DNA from: JAMXLO01 sp963812475
GTDB lineage: Bacteria > Pseudomonadota > Alphaproteobacteria > Acetobacterales > Acetobacteraceae
Direction of reading: 5' to 3'
NCBI GenBank assembly: GCA_963812475.1
Contig: CAWEVI010000039.1
Span: 124,001 to 188,000, forward strand
DNA length: 64,000 bases
Below, piece by piece: positions 26,187-35,037 of the stretch; position 1 is the first letter of the stretch, and each line of letters begins with the position of its first letter. The notes under the pieces were generated by a model, which saw only the letters and a program-made list of their open reading frames with translations, was not told where the DNA came from and did no database searches. Made by a program: the position numbers and the translations under genes.

Positions 26187-26279
26187 ATGATGATAGTGGC
26201 CGCACAGATCCATATCGGGCCAAAGGGAACCCTGGCTCACGGTCATGGACGCCGCGGCCGTCGATCACCGATCAGGTGA
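26187..26279 (+). CDS. 30-codon upstream ORF before the MlrC-type gene
   Basis: A short frame (MMIVAAQIHIGPKG, basic tail GRRGRRSPIR) begins eight bases after a strong GAAGGAG box and ends 90 bases before the peptidase gene. It is rich in His, Gly and Arg. It may be a leader peptide, a small protein, or the broken start of a lost gene. Support is the ribosome site only. Confidence 0.3.
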   Translation: MMIVAAQIHIGPKGTLAHGHGRRGRRSPIR

Positions 26280-26369
26280 TGGGGGCGCGTTCCGCGACCG
26301 GATCGGCGTGACGCTCCCGGCGGCGTGACGCTGCCCGCTCTCAAATCGCTGCACCTCAAGGGGGAACTG

Positions 26370-27863
26370 ATGCGACTGCTATTGGCAACCTTCTCGCACG
26401 AAACCAATACATTCTCACCGGTGCCGACAAACATTGAGCGCTTCTGCCGCGATGGCACCGCACTGCTCAGCGGCCAGGCCGCCATCGAATTCTACCGCGG
26501 CACCGGCACCTGCATGGGCGGCTTCCTGGCGGTGGCGGATAAAATCGGCGCGGAGATTGTCGTGGCGGTCTGCGCCAGCGCGCCGCCCAGTGGGCCGGTG
26601 GATAGCGACGCCTATGAAGCGTGCTGCCGGCTGATCACCGATGAGGTTGCAAACGGCGGCTTCGACGCGTTCTGGCTGGACCTGCATGGCGCGATGGTCG
26701 TCGAAGGGATCGAAGACGGAGAAGGTGAGTTGCTGCGCCGCATCCGCGCCATCGATCCGAACACGCCGCTCTGCGTTGCCTACGATATGCACGCCAACGT
26801 TTTCAATGCGATGGTCAGCAATGCGCAGATCGTCGCCGGCTATCACACGTATCCCCATGTCGATCAGCAACAGACCGCCGAGCGAGCCGCGCGCGCTCTG
26901 TTGCGTGTGATGAAACAAGAAGTCACGCCGACCAGCGCCTGGCGTGCCGCGCCGATGCTTCCGCACGTGATGGCGCAGGGGACCCACATGGCGCCCAACA
27001 AGGACTTGCAGGCGCTTTGCGCGACATGGGAGGCCAGCGGCCGTGCCCTGACCGCCAGCCTGTTCGTCGGGTTTCCGCATGCCGATGTCGAAATGGCGGG
27101 CCTGTCGGCGGTGGTCATCACGGACAACGATCCGGCCGATGCCCAAGCCATGGTGGATGAACTGATCAGCGCGGCCTGGAAGGCGCGCAAGGCGTTCCTG
27201 TTCGACATCGAGCCGCTGGAAGCATCCGTCAGTCGCGCCAGGCAGTTGGGAGTTCCGGGTCAATTGCCCGTGGTAATGCTTGATCACTACGACAACTGTG
27301 CCAGCGGCGGCACGATGGATACCACCGATACGCTGCGGGAGATTATTCGGCAGGATCTGGATGATGTGGTGTTCTTTGGCATATACGACCCTGACGTCGT
27401 GCAACAGGCAATTCAGGCGGGCGTCGGAACGACCGTCACGTTGTCGATCGGCGCGAAACTGACCATGCCGCAACTGCCGGTGGCCAGTGAGCCGCTGACC
27501 GTAAGCGGCACGGTGCAGACGATCTCCGCTGGAAGCTTCAGGTTGAAGGGCGGTCTGACGCCTGGGCTTCAGGTGTTTATGGGACCCACAGTCGTGCTCG
27601 ATACCGGCAAGGTCCAGATCGTCCTGCTCAGCCGGCACATCGAACCGACGGCGCAAGAGATGCTGCAGGTACTTGGCATCGATCCGTCGCGGAAGACGTT
27701 TGTGGCCATCAAAAGTCGCGTGCACTGGCGCGCCGATCTGGGCAAGATCGCGCGCAAGATCGTTGAATGCGCTGGTGTGGGCGTTTGCACCTCGGACTAC
27801 GGGCAACTGACCTTTCGCAGGGTTCGTCGGCCGGTGTACCCGTTGGATCCGGATATGCAGTAG
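26370..27863 (+). CDS. M81 family metallopeptidase (MlrC, microcystinase-C-like)
   Basis: 497 residues. Opens with RLLLATFSHETNTFSPV, the strongly conserved N-terminus of the family; metal-site blocks are FWLDLHGAMVVEGIEDGEGE (Asp-x-His) and VAYDMHANVF, with YHTYPHVDQQQTAERAA following. The C-terminal MlrC domain includes VMLDHYDNCASGGTMDTTD and GVGVCTSDYGQLTF. The family hydrolyses small peptides and related amides, originally linear microcystin fragments; most members act on unknown substrates. Start at 26370 with GGGGGAACT upstream. A short upstream ORF may affect translation. Confidence 0.88.
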   Translation: MRLLLATFSHETNTFSPVPTNIERFCRDGTALLSGQAAIEFYRGTGTCMGGFLAVADKIGAEIVVAVCASAPPSGPVDSDAYEACCRLITDEVANGGFDAFWLDLHGAMVVEGIEDGEGELLRRIRAIDPNTPLCVAYDMHANVFNAMVSNAQIVAGYHTYPHVDQQQTAERAARALLRVMKQEVTPTSAWRAAPMLPHVMAQGTHMAPNKDLQALCATWEASGRALTASLFVGFPHADVEMAGLSAVVITDNDPADAQAMVDELISAAWKARKAFLFDIEPLEASVSRARQLGVPGQLPVVMLDHYDNCASGGTMDTTDTLREIIRQDLDDVVFFGIYDPDVVQQAIQAGVGTTVTLSIGAKLTMPQLPVASEPLTVSGTVQTISAGSFRLKGGLTPGLQVFMGPTVVLDTGKVQIVLLSRHIEPTAQEMLQVLGIDPSRKTFVAIKSRVHWRADLGKIARKIVECAGVGVCTSDYGQLTFRRVRRPVYPLDPDMQ

Positions 27864-27894
27864 ATCGTTCGGGACCGCTTATTTCTCCACGTGT

Positions 27895-28140
27895 TCATTG
27901 CTTGTAGGAAGGGTCGGTGAGGTCGATCTTGCGCGGCAGCGCCTACCATTCGATCCTGACCGGATCATGCCGCCGCCGCTGCGGCAAATCCTGACCCTGT
28001 CGAACGCAGCGCTCACGACCTCGTTCGCGATCGGGTTGAACGCGGCGCCCGATTGCTGAAGCGCGAGTTGTATCGCGCAAGCCCTTTCCATGCGATAGGT
28101 CGCAGCAAACGCCTCGGCGATGTGATCAGGTTTGGTCGAT
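27895..28140 (-). pseudogene. C-terminal relic of a class II aldolase/adducin family gene
   Basis: On the minus strand HIAEAFAATYRMERACAIQ and ALQQSGAAFNPIANEVV match the late helix pair of class II aldolases, and the final RKIDLTDPSYKQ is the usual family C-terminus. The two parts lie in different frames, and the second is interrupted by a TAG (27943-27945) where the family has a residue between RIEW and ALPRK. The N-terminal metal-binding half is absent. Confidence 0.65.
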
Positions 28141-28198
28141 AAAATCGAGCACGGCCGCCGATGATGTCGAGCACCTACATTCTAGTGCACCCTGGACT

Positions 28199-28849
28199 TT
28201 AGCGGTTCACCCGTACGTACACCCCCGGGGAACCCGGTGCATGCGTCATGGCCTGCCGCATGCGCGGCGAATTGGGCGAAGAATGTTGCTGTTGTTCCTT
28301 CCACTCCGGGCTTTCGGGCACGGCTGTGCTGGCAAATTCGTAGACCGTGCTGTAGCCGCTGGTACCCTCGAGAACCCGATAGCGGCGGGCGTAGATCACT
28401 CCCGGCACCTTGCGGTAGCCTGGCACATACTCCCCACTGTACCAGGCGTTCCACTCCGCATCGACCTCGGCGGGGACGGACATACGGCCAATCTGCAACA
28501 CTGGCGCCATGCCACGCTCCGGCATTTCTATGCCGTCCGGGTAAATTTGTTCTCCGACAATGCGTGTCAAATTCTTCCCAATCACGGAGGGCGAGACTTT
28601 CTGTCCCCACGGCGTCCGCGGCCGGTTGGTAAACGCCGGCGTCTGCATCACCGCCACGCTATCCAGTTCATAACATGCCAGATACTGCGGGCCACCCTTG
28701 ACTGCCTCGTAGCGGGCCGCTGAGAGAATGCCGGGCACCGACAGCAATTCCGGTAGATGTTCCTTGTTATACCACTCGTTGAATTCCTGCACGTCCTTGG
28801 CGTCGATATCAACGTAGACCATGAAAATCCCGCGACCTTTTTGTGCCAT
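28199..28849 (-). CDS. Dimeric alpha/beta-barrel protein with duplicated domain (DUF4286-like)
   Basis: 216 residues. Two ferredoxin-like repeats: VYVDIDAKDVQEFNEWYNKEHLPELLSVPG in segment one and EVDAEWNAWYSGEYVPGYRKVPG in segment two, each with the W-Y-x-x-E-H/Y-x-P-x-x-x-x-V-P-G pattern seen in EthD/NIPSNAP-type and DUF4286 barrels. Such proteins bind small hydrophobic substrates, often in degradation clusters. The ATG at 28849 follows AGGAGA; an upstream extension is not conserved-looking. No neighbour on the same operon is certain. Confidence 0.7.
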   Translation of the reverse strand: MAQKGRGIFMVYVDIDAKDVQEFNEWYNKEHLPELLSVPGILSAARYEAVKGGPQYLACYELDSVAVMQTPAFTNRPRTPWGQKVSPSVIGKNLTRIVGEQIYPDGIEMPERGMAPVLQIGRMSVPAEVDAEWNAWYSGEYVPGYRKVPGVIYARRYRVLEGTSGYSTVYEFASTAVPESPEWKEQQQHSSPNSPRMRQAMTHAPGSPGVYVRVNR

Positions 28850-29270
28850 GTTCCCATCTCCTCTGTGAAGCGTAGCCGCTATCGTTTCGCCTCGTCTCGT
28901 TGGTACCCGGTGCTCACGCCTGGAGCCCAGGAGAGACACGAGACCACCAACTGGCGAGTCATCTTAGCCGACATGCTCCAAATTCAGGAGCCGTTGAGTG
29001 TGATCCTCGGTCTCATCCAGGCACACCGCAATGAAATTCGGGCAAAACCAGCCTCAGCGGCGCGCAAGCATAACCGGTCCGCGCCGAGCGATGTGACGCT
29101 GCGGCCCGGGTTACGACAGTTCCGTACGTCCAGTTCGATGAACGGTGGCAGGAAACCGAGACATGCCAGCCGTGATTGCGGGAGTGCGCGAAAGCGACAT
29201 CTACAACTCACCCCGCGACTGACGTTACCGCGCCAGTTGTCGACTCCACCGATTGGATAAGTACGTCGAT
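28850..29270. other. Stretch without identifiable gene
   Basis: About 420 bases between two minus-strand genes. Frames of up to ~138 codons exist on the minus strand but look like random GC-rich reading (no domain pattern, no ribosome site). Nothing else recognised. Confidence 0.4.
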
Positions 29271-29780
29271 TTACGACGGCATTTGGCCGAGATAATTGAG
29301 CTTCCCGAGGTTGACGCCGGTGCTGCGGATGATGTCGTACGCCGTCGTAGCGTGGAACTGCACCTGCAACATCGCGAAATGGTATAGGTAGTTCTGACAT
29401 TTGAACTCCCGCGGCTGGCCACCCATCGGGACCGTGATGACGGTATCTTCCTTGCCGTCGAGCTGATCCGCGCGCAGCCCTTTCAGGAAGTCGATGGTCT
29501 TGTCGATGCGCGCCTGCATCTCGGCGAAGCTGTTGTCATGGTCGGCGAAGGACGGCAGGCTAATCCCGGCGACCCGGCCCGCTCCGCATGAATGAGTGCA
29601 AACCTGCCGCACCTGCCGCTCGAGCGGGAACATGTCGGGAAAGAGCCGCAGGTTCAGCACTACGGTGGTATCCCATTTCTGGGCTGTGGCGTGCTCCTCG
29701 GCCTTCTGCAGCACAGTCTTGAGGCCGCCGAGCAACTGCAGGCATACCGGCACAAAGCCGCTGTACATCGTGATTGCCAT
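29271..29780 (-). CDS. DUF1993 family protein
   Basis: 169 residues from an ATG with AAGGAG nine bases upstream. DUF1993 pattern: MYSGFVPVCLQLLGGLKTVL at the start, LNLRLFPDMFPLERQVRQVC with the typical R-L-x-x-D-M-x-P-l motif near 45-62, FAEMQARIDKTIDFLKGL, and NYLYHFAMLQVQFHATTAYDIIR near the end. The family is helical, related to DinB-like four-helix bundles, and of unknown function. The stretch VCTHSCGAGRVAG is slightly divergent from family consensus. Confidence 0.82.
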   Translation of the reverse strand: MAITMYSGFVPVCLQLLGGLKTVLQKAEEHATAQKWDTTVVLNLRLFPDMFPLERQVRQVCTHSCGAGRVAGISLPSFADHDNSFAEMQARIDKTIDFLKGLRADQLDGKEDTVITVPMGGQPREFKCQNYLYHFAMLQVQFHATTAYDIIRSTGVNLGKLNYLGQMPS

Positions 29781-30091
29781 GGGACGCACTCCTTGCAGGG
29801 TTAGGAAAGATTGCGGACGATCATAGCCCGTGCCATCGAGGAGACAAGCCGGATACCGATGCCGCTACCGCACCCGCGGCAATTCCATGCGCACTGAGCG
29901 CCGGCAAGAGGTCGAACGGCCGCTTCGTGTTGGATATTGCCGTTCGCAATTCTCAGGCGGATGGCTTGGTCGGGTGGATTCCGGTCAGTCTGTTTCAGAC
30001 GGGCGATGGTCGGAACCAGACACTCACCGCTCCGGGAGTTTGGTTGAAAGGGAGGTAAGCGTTGTGGGAACGCTGGGCAGATTTAGTCTAG
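29781..30091. other. Left flank of the IS element, no intact gene
   Basis: About 310 bases. A plus-strand frame ending GVWLKGR (to 30058) has no start or domain. The segment around 30030-30056 (TCCGGGAG, TTTGGTT, AGGGAGG) weakly resembles the 3-prime end of the GMC oxidoreductase gene, in inverted orientation relative to the relic on the other side of the IS. Confidence 0.35.
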
Positions 30092-31385
30092 CAGTTTGCT
30101 GAAAAACCTTTTCCCTGCAATCGACGGAGCATGATTCTCTGGTGCAGGTTTGAAGCGGGGGCAGGTGATGCGGGGGATATTTCGCGACCAGGCGCAGCTG
30201 TTCTCATATGTATCGCCTGAGTCGCGAGTTCCATCTGGGCATCCGCTGCGTAAGATCCATGGTCTGGTTCGCGATGTGTTGAGCGAGCTGAGCCGGAGCT
30301 TTGCCAGGCTCTACGCGAAAGATGGGCGACCATCGGTGCCGCCGGAGCAGTTGCTGAGTGCCCTGTTGATCCAGGCGCTGTATGGCATCCGCTCGGAGCG
30401 GCAGCTGATGGAGCATCTGAACTACAACCTGCTCTATCGCTGGTTCGTCGGACTGTCACCGGACGACCCGGTGTGGGACCCGACGACGTTCAGCAAGAAC
30501 CGCGAACGCCTGCAGGCGGGCGAGGTGTTCGAGAAGTTCATGACCCGCCTGCTCAATCATCCCCAGGTGAAGCCGCTGCTGTCGGACGAGCACTTCTCGG
30601 TGGACGGCACGCTGATCGAAGCCTGGGCGTCGCAGCGGAGCTTTCGCCCCAAGGACGGCAGTGACGCGGATGGCTCGGACTTCCATGGCCAGACCCGCAA
30701 GAACGACACCCATCAGAGCACGACCGATCCCGACAGCCGGCTGTATCGCAAGGCGGCGGGTCGCGAGGCGAGGCTGTGCTACATGGGACATGTCACCATG
30801 GAGAACCGTCACGGGCTGGCGGTGGCAGGCCTGCTCAGCAAGGCCACTGGCACAGCCGAGCGGCGTGCGTCCGAGGCGATGCTCGCGATCAGACGCAGGC
30901 TGGCGGGCCGCCGCATCACGGTTGGCGAGGACAAGGCCTATGACACGACCGATCACGTAGCGCGGCTACGGGCTGCCGAGATCACGCCGCACGTGACGCA
31001 GAACAACGGGCTGACCAAGACCGGCGGCAGACGGCGGCGCAGCGCCATCGACGGACGCACGACCCGACGTACCGGTTATGCGAAATCGCAAACACGCCGC
31101 GCGATGATCGAGTGCATCTTTGGCTGGGGTAAACAGCACGGCACCCTGCGCAAGACCAAGCATCGCGGCATTCGCCGCGTCGCCGGAGACTTTCTGCTCA
31201 ATCTGATCGCCTACAATCTGGTCCGCATTCCGAAACTCGTCCCGGCGTGATGGCATCGGCGGGAAAACAGTCCACGAGGAGCAACCAACTGGCGTTCCAG
31301 GCCAGCCACACCGCGCTTCTCAAACAACAACCTGCCTCCCGCACGCCAGTACACCAACCAAATTCCGAGGTTTTTCAGCAGACTG
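30092..31385 (+). mobile_element. IS5-family insertion sequence, complete
   Basis: 1294 bp bounded by 18-bp terminal inverted repeats with one mismatch: CAGTTTGCTGAAAAACCT at 30092-30109 and the complement of CAGTCTGCTGAAAAACCT at 31368-31385. CTAG flanks both ends (30088-30091 and 31386-31389), consistent with the 4-bp YTAR target duplication of the IS5 group. It carries a single intact transposase gene. About 135 bp lie between the transposase stop and the right end. A truncated copy of the same right end is at 51630-51864. Confidence 0.85.
30168..31250 (+). CDS. IS5-family DDE transposase
   Basis: 360 residues. The N-terminal DUF772-type domain contains LFSYVSPESRVPSGHPLRKI and PPEQLLSALLIQALYGIRSE; the catalytic core shows FSVDGTLIEAWASQ (first Asp), GEDKAYDTTDHVARLR (second Asp) and RRAMIECIFGWGKQHG (Glu) with the Y-R/K motif region typical of IS5/IS1182-like enzymes. 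All three acidic residues are intact so the element may be mobile. ATG at 30168 begins the conserved part; TTG at 30150 is possible. Confidence 0.9.
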   Translation: MRGIFRDQAQLFSYVSPESRVPSGHPLRKIHGLVRDVLSELSRSFARLYAKDGRPSVPPEQLLSALLIQALYGIRSERQLMEHLNYNLLYRWFVGLSPDDPVWDPTTFSKNRERLQAGEVFEKFMTRLLNHPQVKPLLSDEHFSVDGTLIEAWASQRSFRPKDGSDADGSDFHGQTRKNDTHQSTTDPDSRLYRKAAGREARLCYMGHVTMENRHGLAVAGLLSKATGTAERRASEAMLAIRRRLAGRRITVGEDKAYDTTDHVARLRAAEITPHVTQNNGLTKTGGRRRRSAIDGRTTRRTGYAKSQTRRAMIECIFGWGKQHGTLRKTKHRGIRRVAGDFLLNLIAYNLVRIPKLVPA

Positions 31386-31389
31386 CTAG

Positions 31390-31640
31390 GTTGACGCAAC
31401 GCGATGGTTTGCGGCCTGCGGCTACGCGTATCTTCGATGGATCGCTGCTCATCGCGGCGTCCCCGACGTTGTGCGCACTCTGGTACCTCGTGATACCGAA
31501 ATGCGTGCCTTGTTGCCCAGATCGGAACCGTCAGCGCCCGGCCGATCTCGATACAATGCTATTTCATCATACCCAGCAGCGGCAGGTCGGAGCCATCCTT
31601 GTAGGCCGGCTCCAGACCGAGGTAGTTCTGAAGGAAGCCC
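31390..31640 (-). pseudogene. Truncated, decayed copy of the GMC oxidoreductase gene
   Basis: The segment from about 31435 (TCGATGGATCGCTGC) onward aligns by eye with 33453-33690 inside the nearby GMC oxidoreductase gene: shared blocks include CCGACGTTGTGCG, CCCGGCCGATCTCG, CAGCAGCGGCAGG and TTGTAGG. Many substitutions and an internal deletion that joins CATCAT to CAGCAGC are present. The left part abuts the IS right end. It is a remnant of a second GMC gene. Confidence 0.75.
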
Positions 31641-31688
31641 ATGCACCAGGTGTGAATATGGGCCCGATAATAATCGGGAGGAGATATT

Positions 31689-33251
31689 ATGCGGCGCCGC
31701 GATTTTCTGAAGGCAGTACCCGCGCTGATGGCGCCGGCTTTGGCCCACGCCCAGGTCCGGCCGCTGCGCTACATTCCGAACGCGGGCCTTTCGACGCTCG
31801 ATCCGATCTGGACCACCGCCTTGGTCGCGGGAATCCACGGCTACATGGTGTTCGACACGCTGTATGGCCTCGACGATGTGGGCCAATCGCGTCCGCAGAT
31901 GTGCGCGGGACACGACGTATCGGCCGATGGGCTGACCTGGACATTCACCTTGCGCGACGGTTTGACGTTCCATGACGGCGAACGAGTCCTGGCGAAGGAC
32001 TGCGCGATGTCGGTGCGGCGCTGGGGCTCACGCAATTCGTTCGGGCAGCCGTTGCTGGCCGCGACGAATGATATCGAAACCATAGACGATAGCCGCTTCC
32101 GCATTCGGCTGAAGCGGCCGTTCAGCCAGATGCTGTACGGGCTGGGGGCCCGGGGATGTTTCATGATGCCGGAGCGGGTGGCGAAAACGCCTGGCACCGA
32201 ACAGATCAAGGAGACCGTCGGCTCGGGACCGTTCCGCTTCCTGCCCGACCAGTGGGTCTCGGGTGTCAGCGCGGCCTATGCGCGGTTCGATGGATACGTG
32301 CCTCGGCAGGAACCGCCGAGCTTCCTGGCGGGCGGCAAGGCGGTGAATGTCCAACGTGTCGAATGGGTCGTGCAGCCGGACCCGGGGACCGCGGCGGCGG
32401 CGCTGCGAACAGGCGAGGTCGATTGGCTCGAAGTGCCCTTGATCGATCTTTGCCCGATGCTGCGCCAATCGCCGGGCGTGCAGGTCGAGGTGAACGATCC
32501 GTTTGGTTGGCCGCTGGTCCTTGCGCTCAACCATGTCCAGCCACCGTTCAACAACCCGAAGCTGCGACGGGCGCTGCTGCCCGCGATCGACCAACAGACA
32601 TTCCTGGCATCGGTGGTCGGGGACCAGACCGAACTGGCCCGTGCGCCGTCGGGCTATTTCATCGAAAGTCAGCCGATGGCGAGCCATGCCGGGCTCGATG
32701 TCCTGTCCGGACCGCGCGACGACGCCCTGGCTGCGCGGCTGGTGCGGGAATCCGGCTACGCGGGAGAGAAGGTCGTGATGCTGGCGCCGACCGATCGGCC
32801 CGTTTACATGCAGATGATGCAGGTCGCGCGCGACGTGTTCGTGAGGCTTGGTCTGAACGTGGATTTCCGGTCCATGGACTGGGGTTCGGTGGTGACCCGG
32901 CGCACCAGCCGCGAACCAGTGAACCAAGGCGGCTGGAGTTGCTTCATCACCCAGATCGAGGGCGTGGCGGCTTGCACGCCCGGCGGCAGTTTCGAGCTGC
33001 GGGGCAATGGGGCCAAAGCGTGGTTTGGCTGGCCGGACGACGAGGAACTGGAACACCTGCGCACCGCTTGGTTCGACGCGCCAGAGCTTCCGGCGCAGAA
33101 GGCAATCGCAGAGAAAGTTCAGATGCGTGCGCTGGAGACCTTGCCGTGCATTCCGCTTGGGCAACTGTTCCAGCCGACAGCGTTCCGATCCGATATCACG
33201 GGCATCGTAAAAGCGGCATTCCCACTGTTCTGGGGGGTGCGCCGGGCGTAA
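31689..33251 (+). CDS. ABC transporter substrate-binding protein, family 5 (peptide/oligopeptide type)
   Basis: 520 residues. An N-terminal RRRDFLKAVPALMAPALAHAQ is a Tat-like signal (split at the cleavage after AHA). The mature protein has the SBP_bac_5 pattern: TLDPIWTTALV, DGLTWTFTLRDGLTFHDGER, LPDQWVSG, and LALNHVQPPFNNPKLRRAL. Such proteins capture peptides or other solutes in the periplasm for an ABC importer, but no permease or ATPase gene is near, so it is an orphan or works with a distant transporter. A strong GGGAGGAG box lies before the ATG. It converges on the GMC gene. Confidence 0.87.
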   Translation: MRRRDFLKAVPALMAPALAHAQVRPLRYIPNAGLSTLDPIWTTALVAGIHGYMVFDTLYGLDDVGQSRPQMCAGHDVSADGLTWTFTLRDGLTFHDGERVLAKDCAMSVRRWGSRNSFGQPLLAATNDIETIDDSRFRIRLKRPFSQMLYGLGARGCFMMPERVAKTPGTEQIKETVGSGPFRFLPDQWVSGVSAAYARFDGYVPRQEPPSFLAGGKAVNVQRVEWVVQPDPGTAAAALRTGEVDWLEVPLIDLCPMLRQSPGVQVEVNDPFGWPLVLALNHVQPPFNNPKLRRALLPAIDQQTFLASVVGDQTELARAPSGYFIESQPMASHAGLDVLSGPRDDALAARLVRESGYAGEKVVMLAPTDRPVYMQMMQVARDVFVRLGLNVDFRSMDWGSVVTRRTSREPVNQGGWSCFITQIEGVAACTPGGSFELRGNGAKAWFGWPDDEELEHLRTAWFDAPELPAQKAIAEKVQMRALETLPCIPLGQLFQPTAFRSDITGIVKAAFPLFWGVRRA

Positions 33252-33272
33252 CGGCTGGGTTCACCTTCCCTC

Positions 33273-35036
33273 TCAAACCAAAGCTCCCGGATTCCGAACG
33301 TAGTTCTCCTTGATCGCATCAGCCGCCCAACACGCCAACATTCCGATCGTTTCGGTGGGGCCGTTCGCGGGGTTTTGCGGGAACGCGCTGCCGCCCACCA
33401 CGAACAGATTCGAAACGTCCCACGACTGCAGGTATTTGTTGACGACGCTGGTCGATGGATCGCTGCCCATCACGGCGCCGCCGACGTTGTGCGTGCTCTG
33501 ATACCCCACCAAGCCGAAATGTGTGCCCTTGGTCTTGCCGCCCAGGCGCGACCCGTTCATAGCCCGGCCGATCTCGGTGCAGCGCTCGTCGATGTACTTC
33601 ATCATGCGCAGTTCGTTGTTGTTCCAGTCGAACGTCATGCGCAGCAGCGGCAGGCCGTACGCGTCTTTGTAGGTCGGGTCGAGGTCAAGATAGTTGTGCC
33701 GGTAGCTCAGGCAGGTGCCGTGACTGGTGATCGCTATGTTGCGGCGGTAGTTGTACGCAACGGCCTTCTTCCATTCGCCGCCCCAGCGCGGCGTGCCCGG
33801 TGGCACCACCTTGCCCTTGATCGGCGCCGCCCCGCGCGCCGAGGTGTTGACATAGGCGCCGCCGATGAAGCCGAGCGGGCCGCGGTCGATCACGTCGCCG
33901 TTGAGTTCGTCGATCGACGTGTTGAGCTGGCCGCCGCCGATGAACGGATTGAACTCGCGATCATCGAAGAACACGTGCGCCGAACTGCCCTGCTGATAGG
34001 AGTAGTTGCGGCCGACCACGCCTGTGCCGGTGCGCGGATCGTACGGCGTGCCGATCCCGGACAACAGCAGCAGCCGCGTGTTGCTGAAGCAATACGCACC
34101 CAGGACCACGATGCTTGCCGATTGCTCTACTTCATTGCCGCGTGCGTCGATGTAGGTGACGCCGGTGGCCTGTTTGCCAGTGGAATCCGTGTTGACGCGC
34201 AGCACGTTGCACAGCGGGCGCAACTCGAAGGTCGGCTGCCGCGCGAGCGCGGGGTGCACCGAGGTGAGTGGATTGGCCTTGGCACCTTGCGCGCAGACAT
34301 GGCTGGAGCAAAAGCCGCCGCGCGCGCATTCCAGCATCTGGACGCGATACAGATTTCGAAAATCCTGCGTCATCGCCGCGGTTGGCCCCTGGAACGGCGC
34401 ATAGCCCAGCGAGCTCACCGCGTCGGCGAACAGCCTGCCTTCATACGATGGCCGCGTCGGTGGATTTGGATACTCGCGCGAGCGCGGCCCTTCGTGCGGA
34501 TTGCCGCCTGACTGGATTTCGCCGTTCAGGTTGCCGGCCTTACCGCCGACGCCAAAGATATGCTCGAACTGGTCGTAGTACGGTTCGACCTCGTCCCAGG
34601 TGACGCCCCAGTCCTGCAGATGGCAGTCCTCGGGAATGAACGATGCGCCATAGCGTTCCTTGATGCGTGCGTGCATTTCGAAATCATGCGGCAGAAAGCG
34701 GCGCGCATTGCCGCCCCAGTGTGCCGCCGTGCCACCGACCATCTCGCCTGGCTTGAATGCGCCCATCTCGCGCATCGGCAGCGCCGTCTGCACGTCGTTG
34801 TTGCGAAACGTGATGGTGTCGCGCGCCAGGTTCTGAAAGATGTCGCTATGGCGATCGAACTTCAGTTCGTCGTACACATTGGGCTTGTAAAAATCGGTGT
34901 TCACATCGAAAGACTTGCCGCGCTCCAGGCACACGACGCTCAACCCGGCACTGGCCAGTTCCATCGACATGATCGAGCCCACGACGCCGCTGCCGACGAC
35001 AACGACATCCACGGATTTCAGTTTCGTATTCGACAT
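33273..35036 (-). CDS. GMC family FAD oxidoreductase (gluconate 2-dehydrogenase large-subunit-like)
   Basis: 587 residues. FAD-binding start VDVVVVGSGVVGSIMSMELA, then MVGGTAAHWGGNARRFLPHD (flavin-proximal), and C-terminal FVVGGSAFPQNPANGPTETI with the STHNVGG active-site His segment. This is the three-subunit gluconate/fructose/sugar dehydrogenase branch of GMC enzymes. The upstream gene encodes the small subunit 3, one base before this start, so they form an operon; the cytochrome c subunit is absent here. Probable reaction is oxidation of a sugar or alcohol at the periplasmic face or in the cytoplasm before export as a complex with the Tat-signalled small subunit; the small subunit here has no obvious signal. 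Confidence 0.88.
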   Translation of the reverse strand: MSNTKLKSVDVVVVGSGVVGSIMSMELASAGLSVVCLERGKSFDVNTDFYKPNVYDELKFDRHSDIFQNLARDTITFRNNDVQTALPMREMGAFKPGEMVGGTAAHWGGNARRFLPHDFEMHARIKERYGASFIPEDCHLQDWGVTWDEVEPYYDQFEHIFGVGGKAGNLNGEIQSGGNPHEGPRSREYPNPPTRPSYEGRLFADAVSSLGYAPFQGPTAAMTQDFRNLYRVQMLECARGGFCSSHVCAQGAKANPLTSVHPALARQPTFELRPLCNVLRVNTDSTGKQATGVTYIDARGNEVEQSASIVVLGAYCFSNTRLLLLSGIGTPYDPRTGTGVVGRNYSYQQGSSAHVFFDDREFNPFIGGGQLNTSIDELNGDVIDRGPLGFIGGAYVNTSARGAAPIKGKVVPPGTPRWGGEWKKAVAYNYRRNIAITSHGTCLSYRHNYLDLDPTYKDAYGLPLLRMTFDWNNNELRMMKYIDERCTEIGRAMNGSRLGGKTKGTHFGLVGYQSTHNVGGAVMGSDPSTSVVNKYLQSWDVSNLFVVGGSAFPQNPANGPTETIGMLACWAADAIKENYVRNPGALV

Positions 35037-35037
35037 T

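Noticed and set aside
26415..27806. 463-codon minus-strand frame opposite the MlrC-type gene
   Set aside because: Antisense shadow of a well-supported peptidase gene; composition is typical of a shadow frame and there is no ribosome site.
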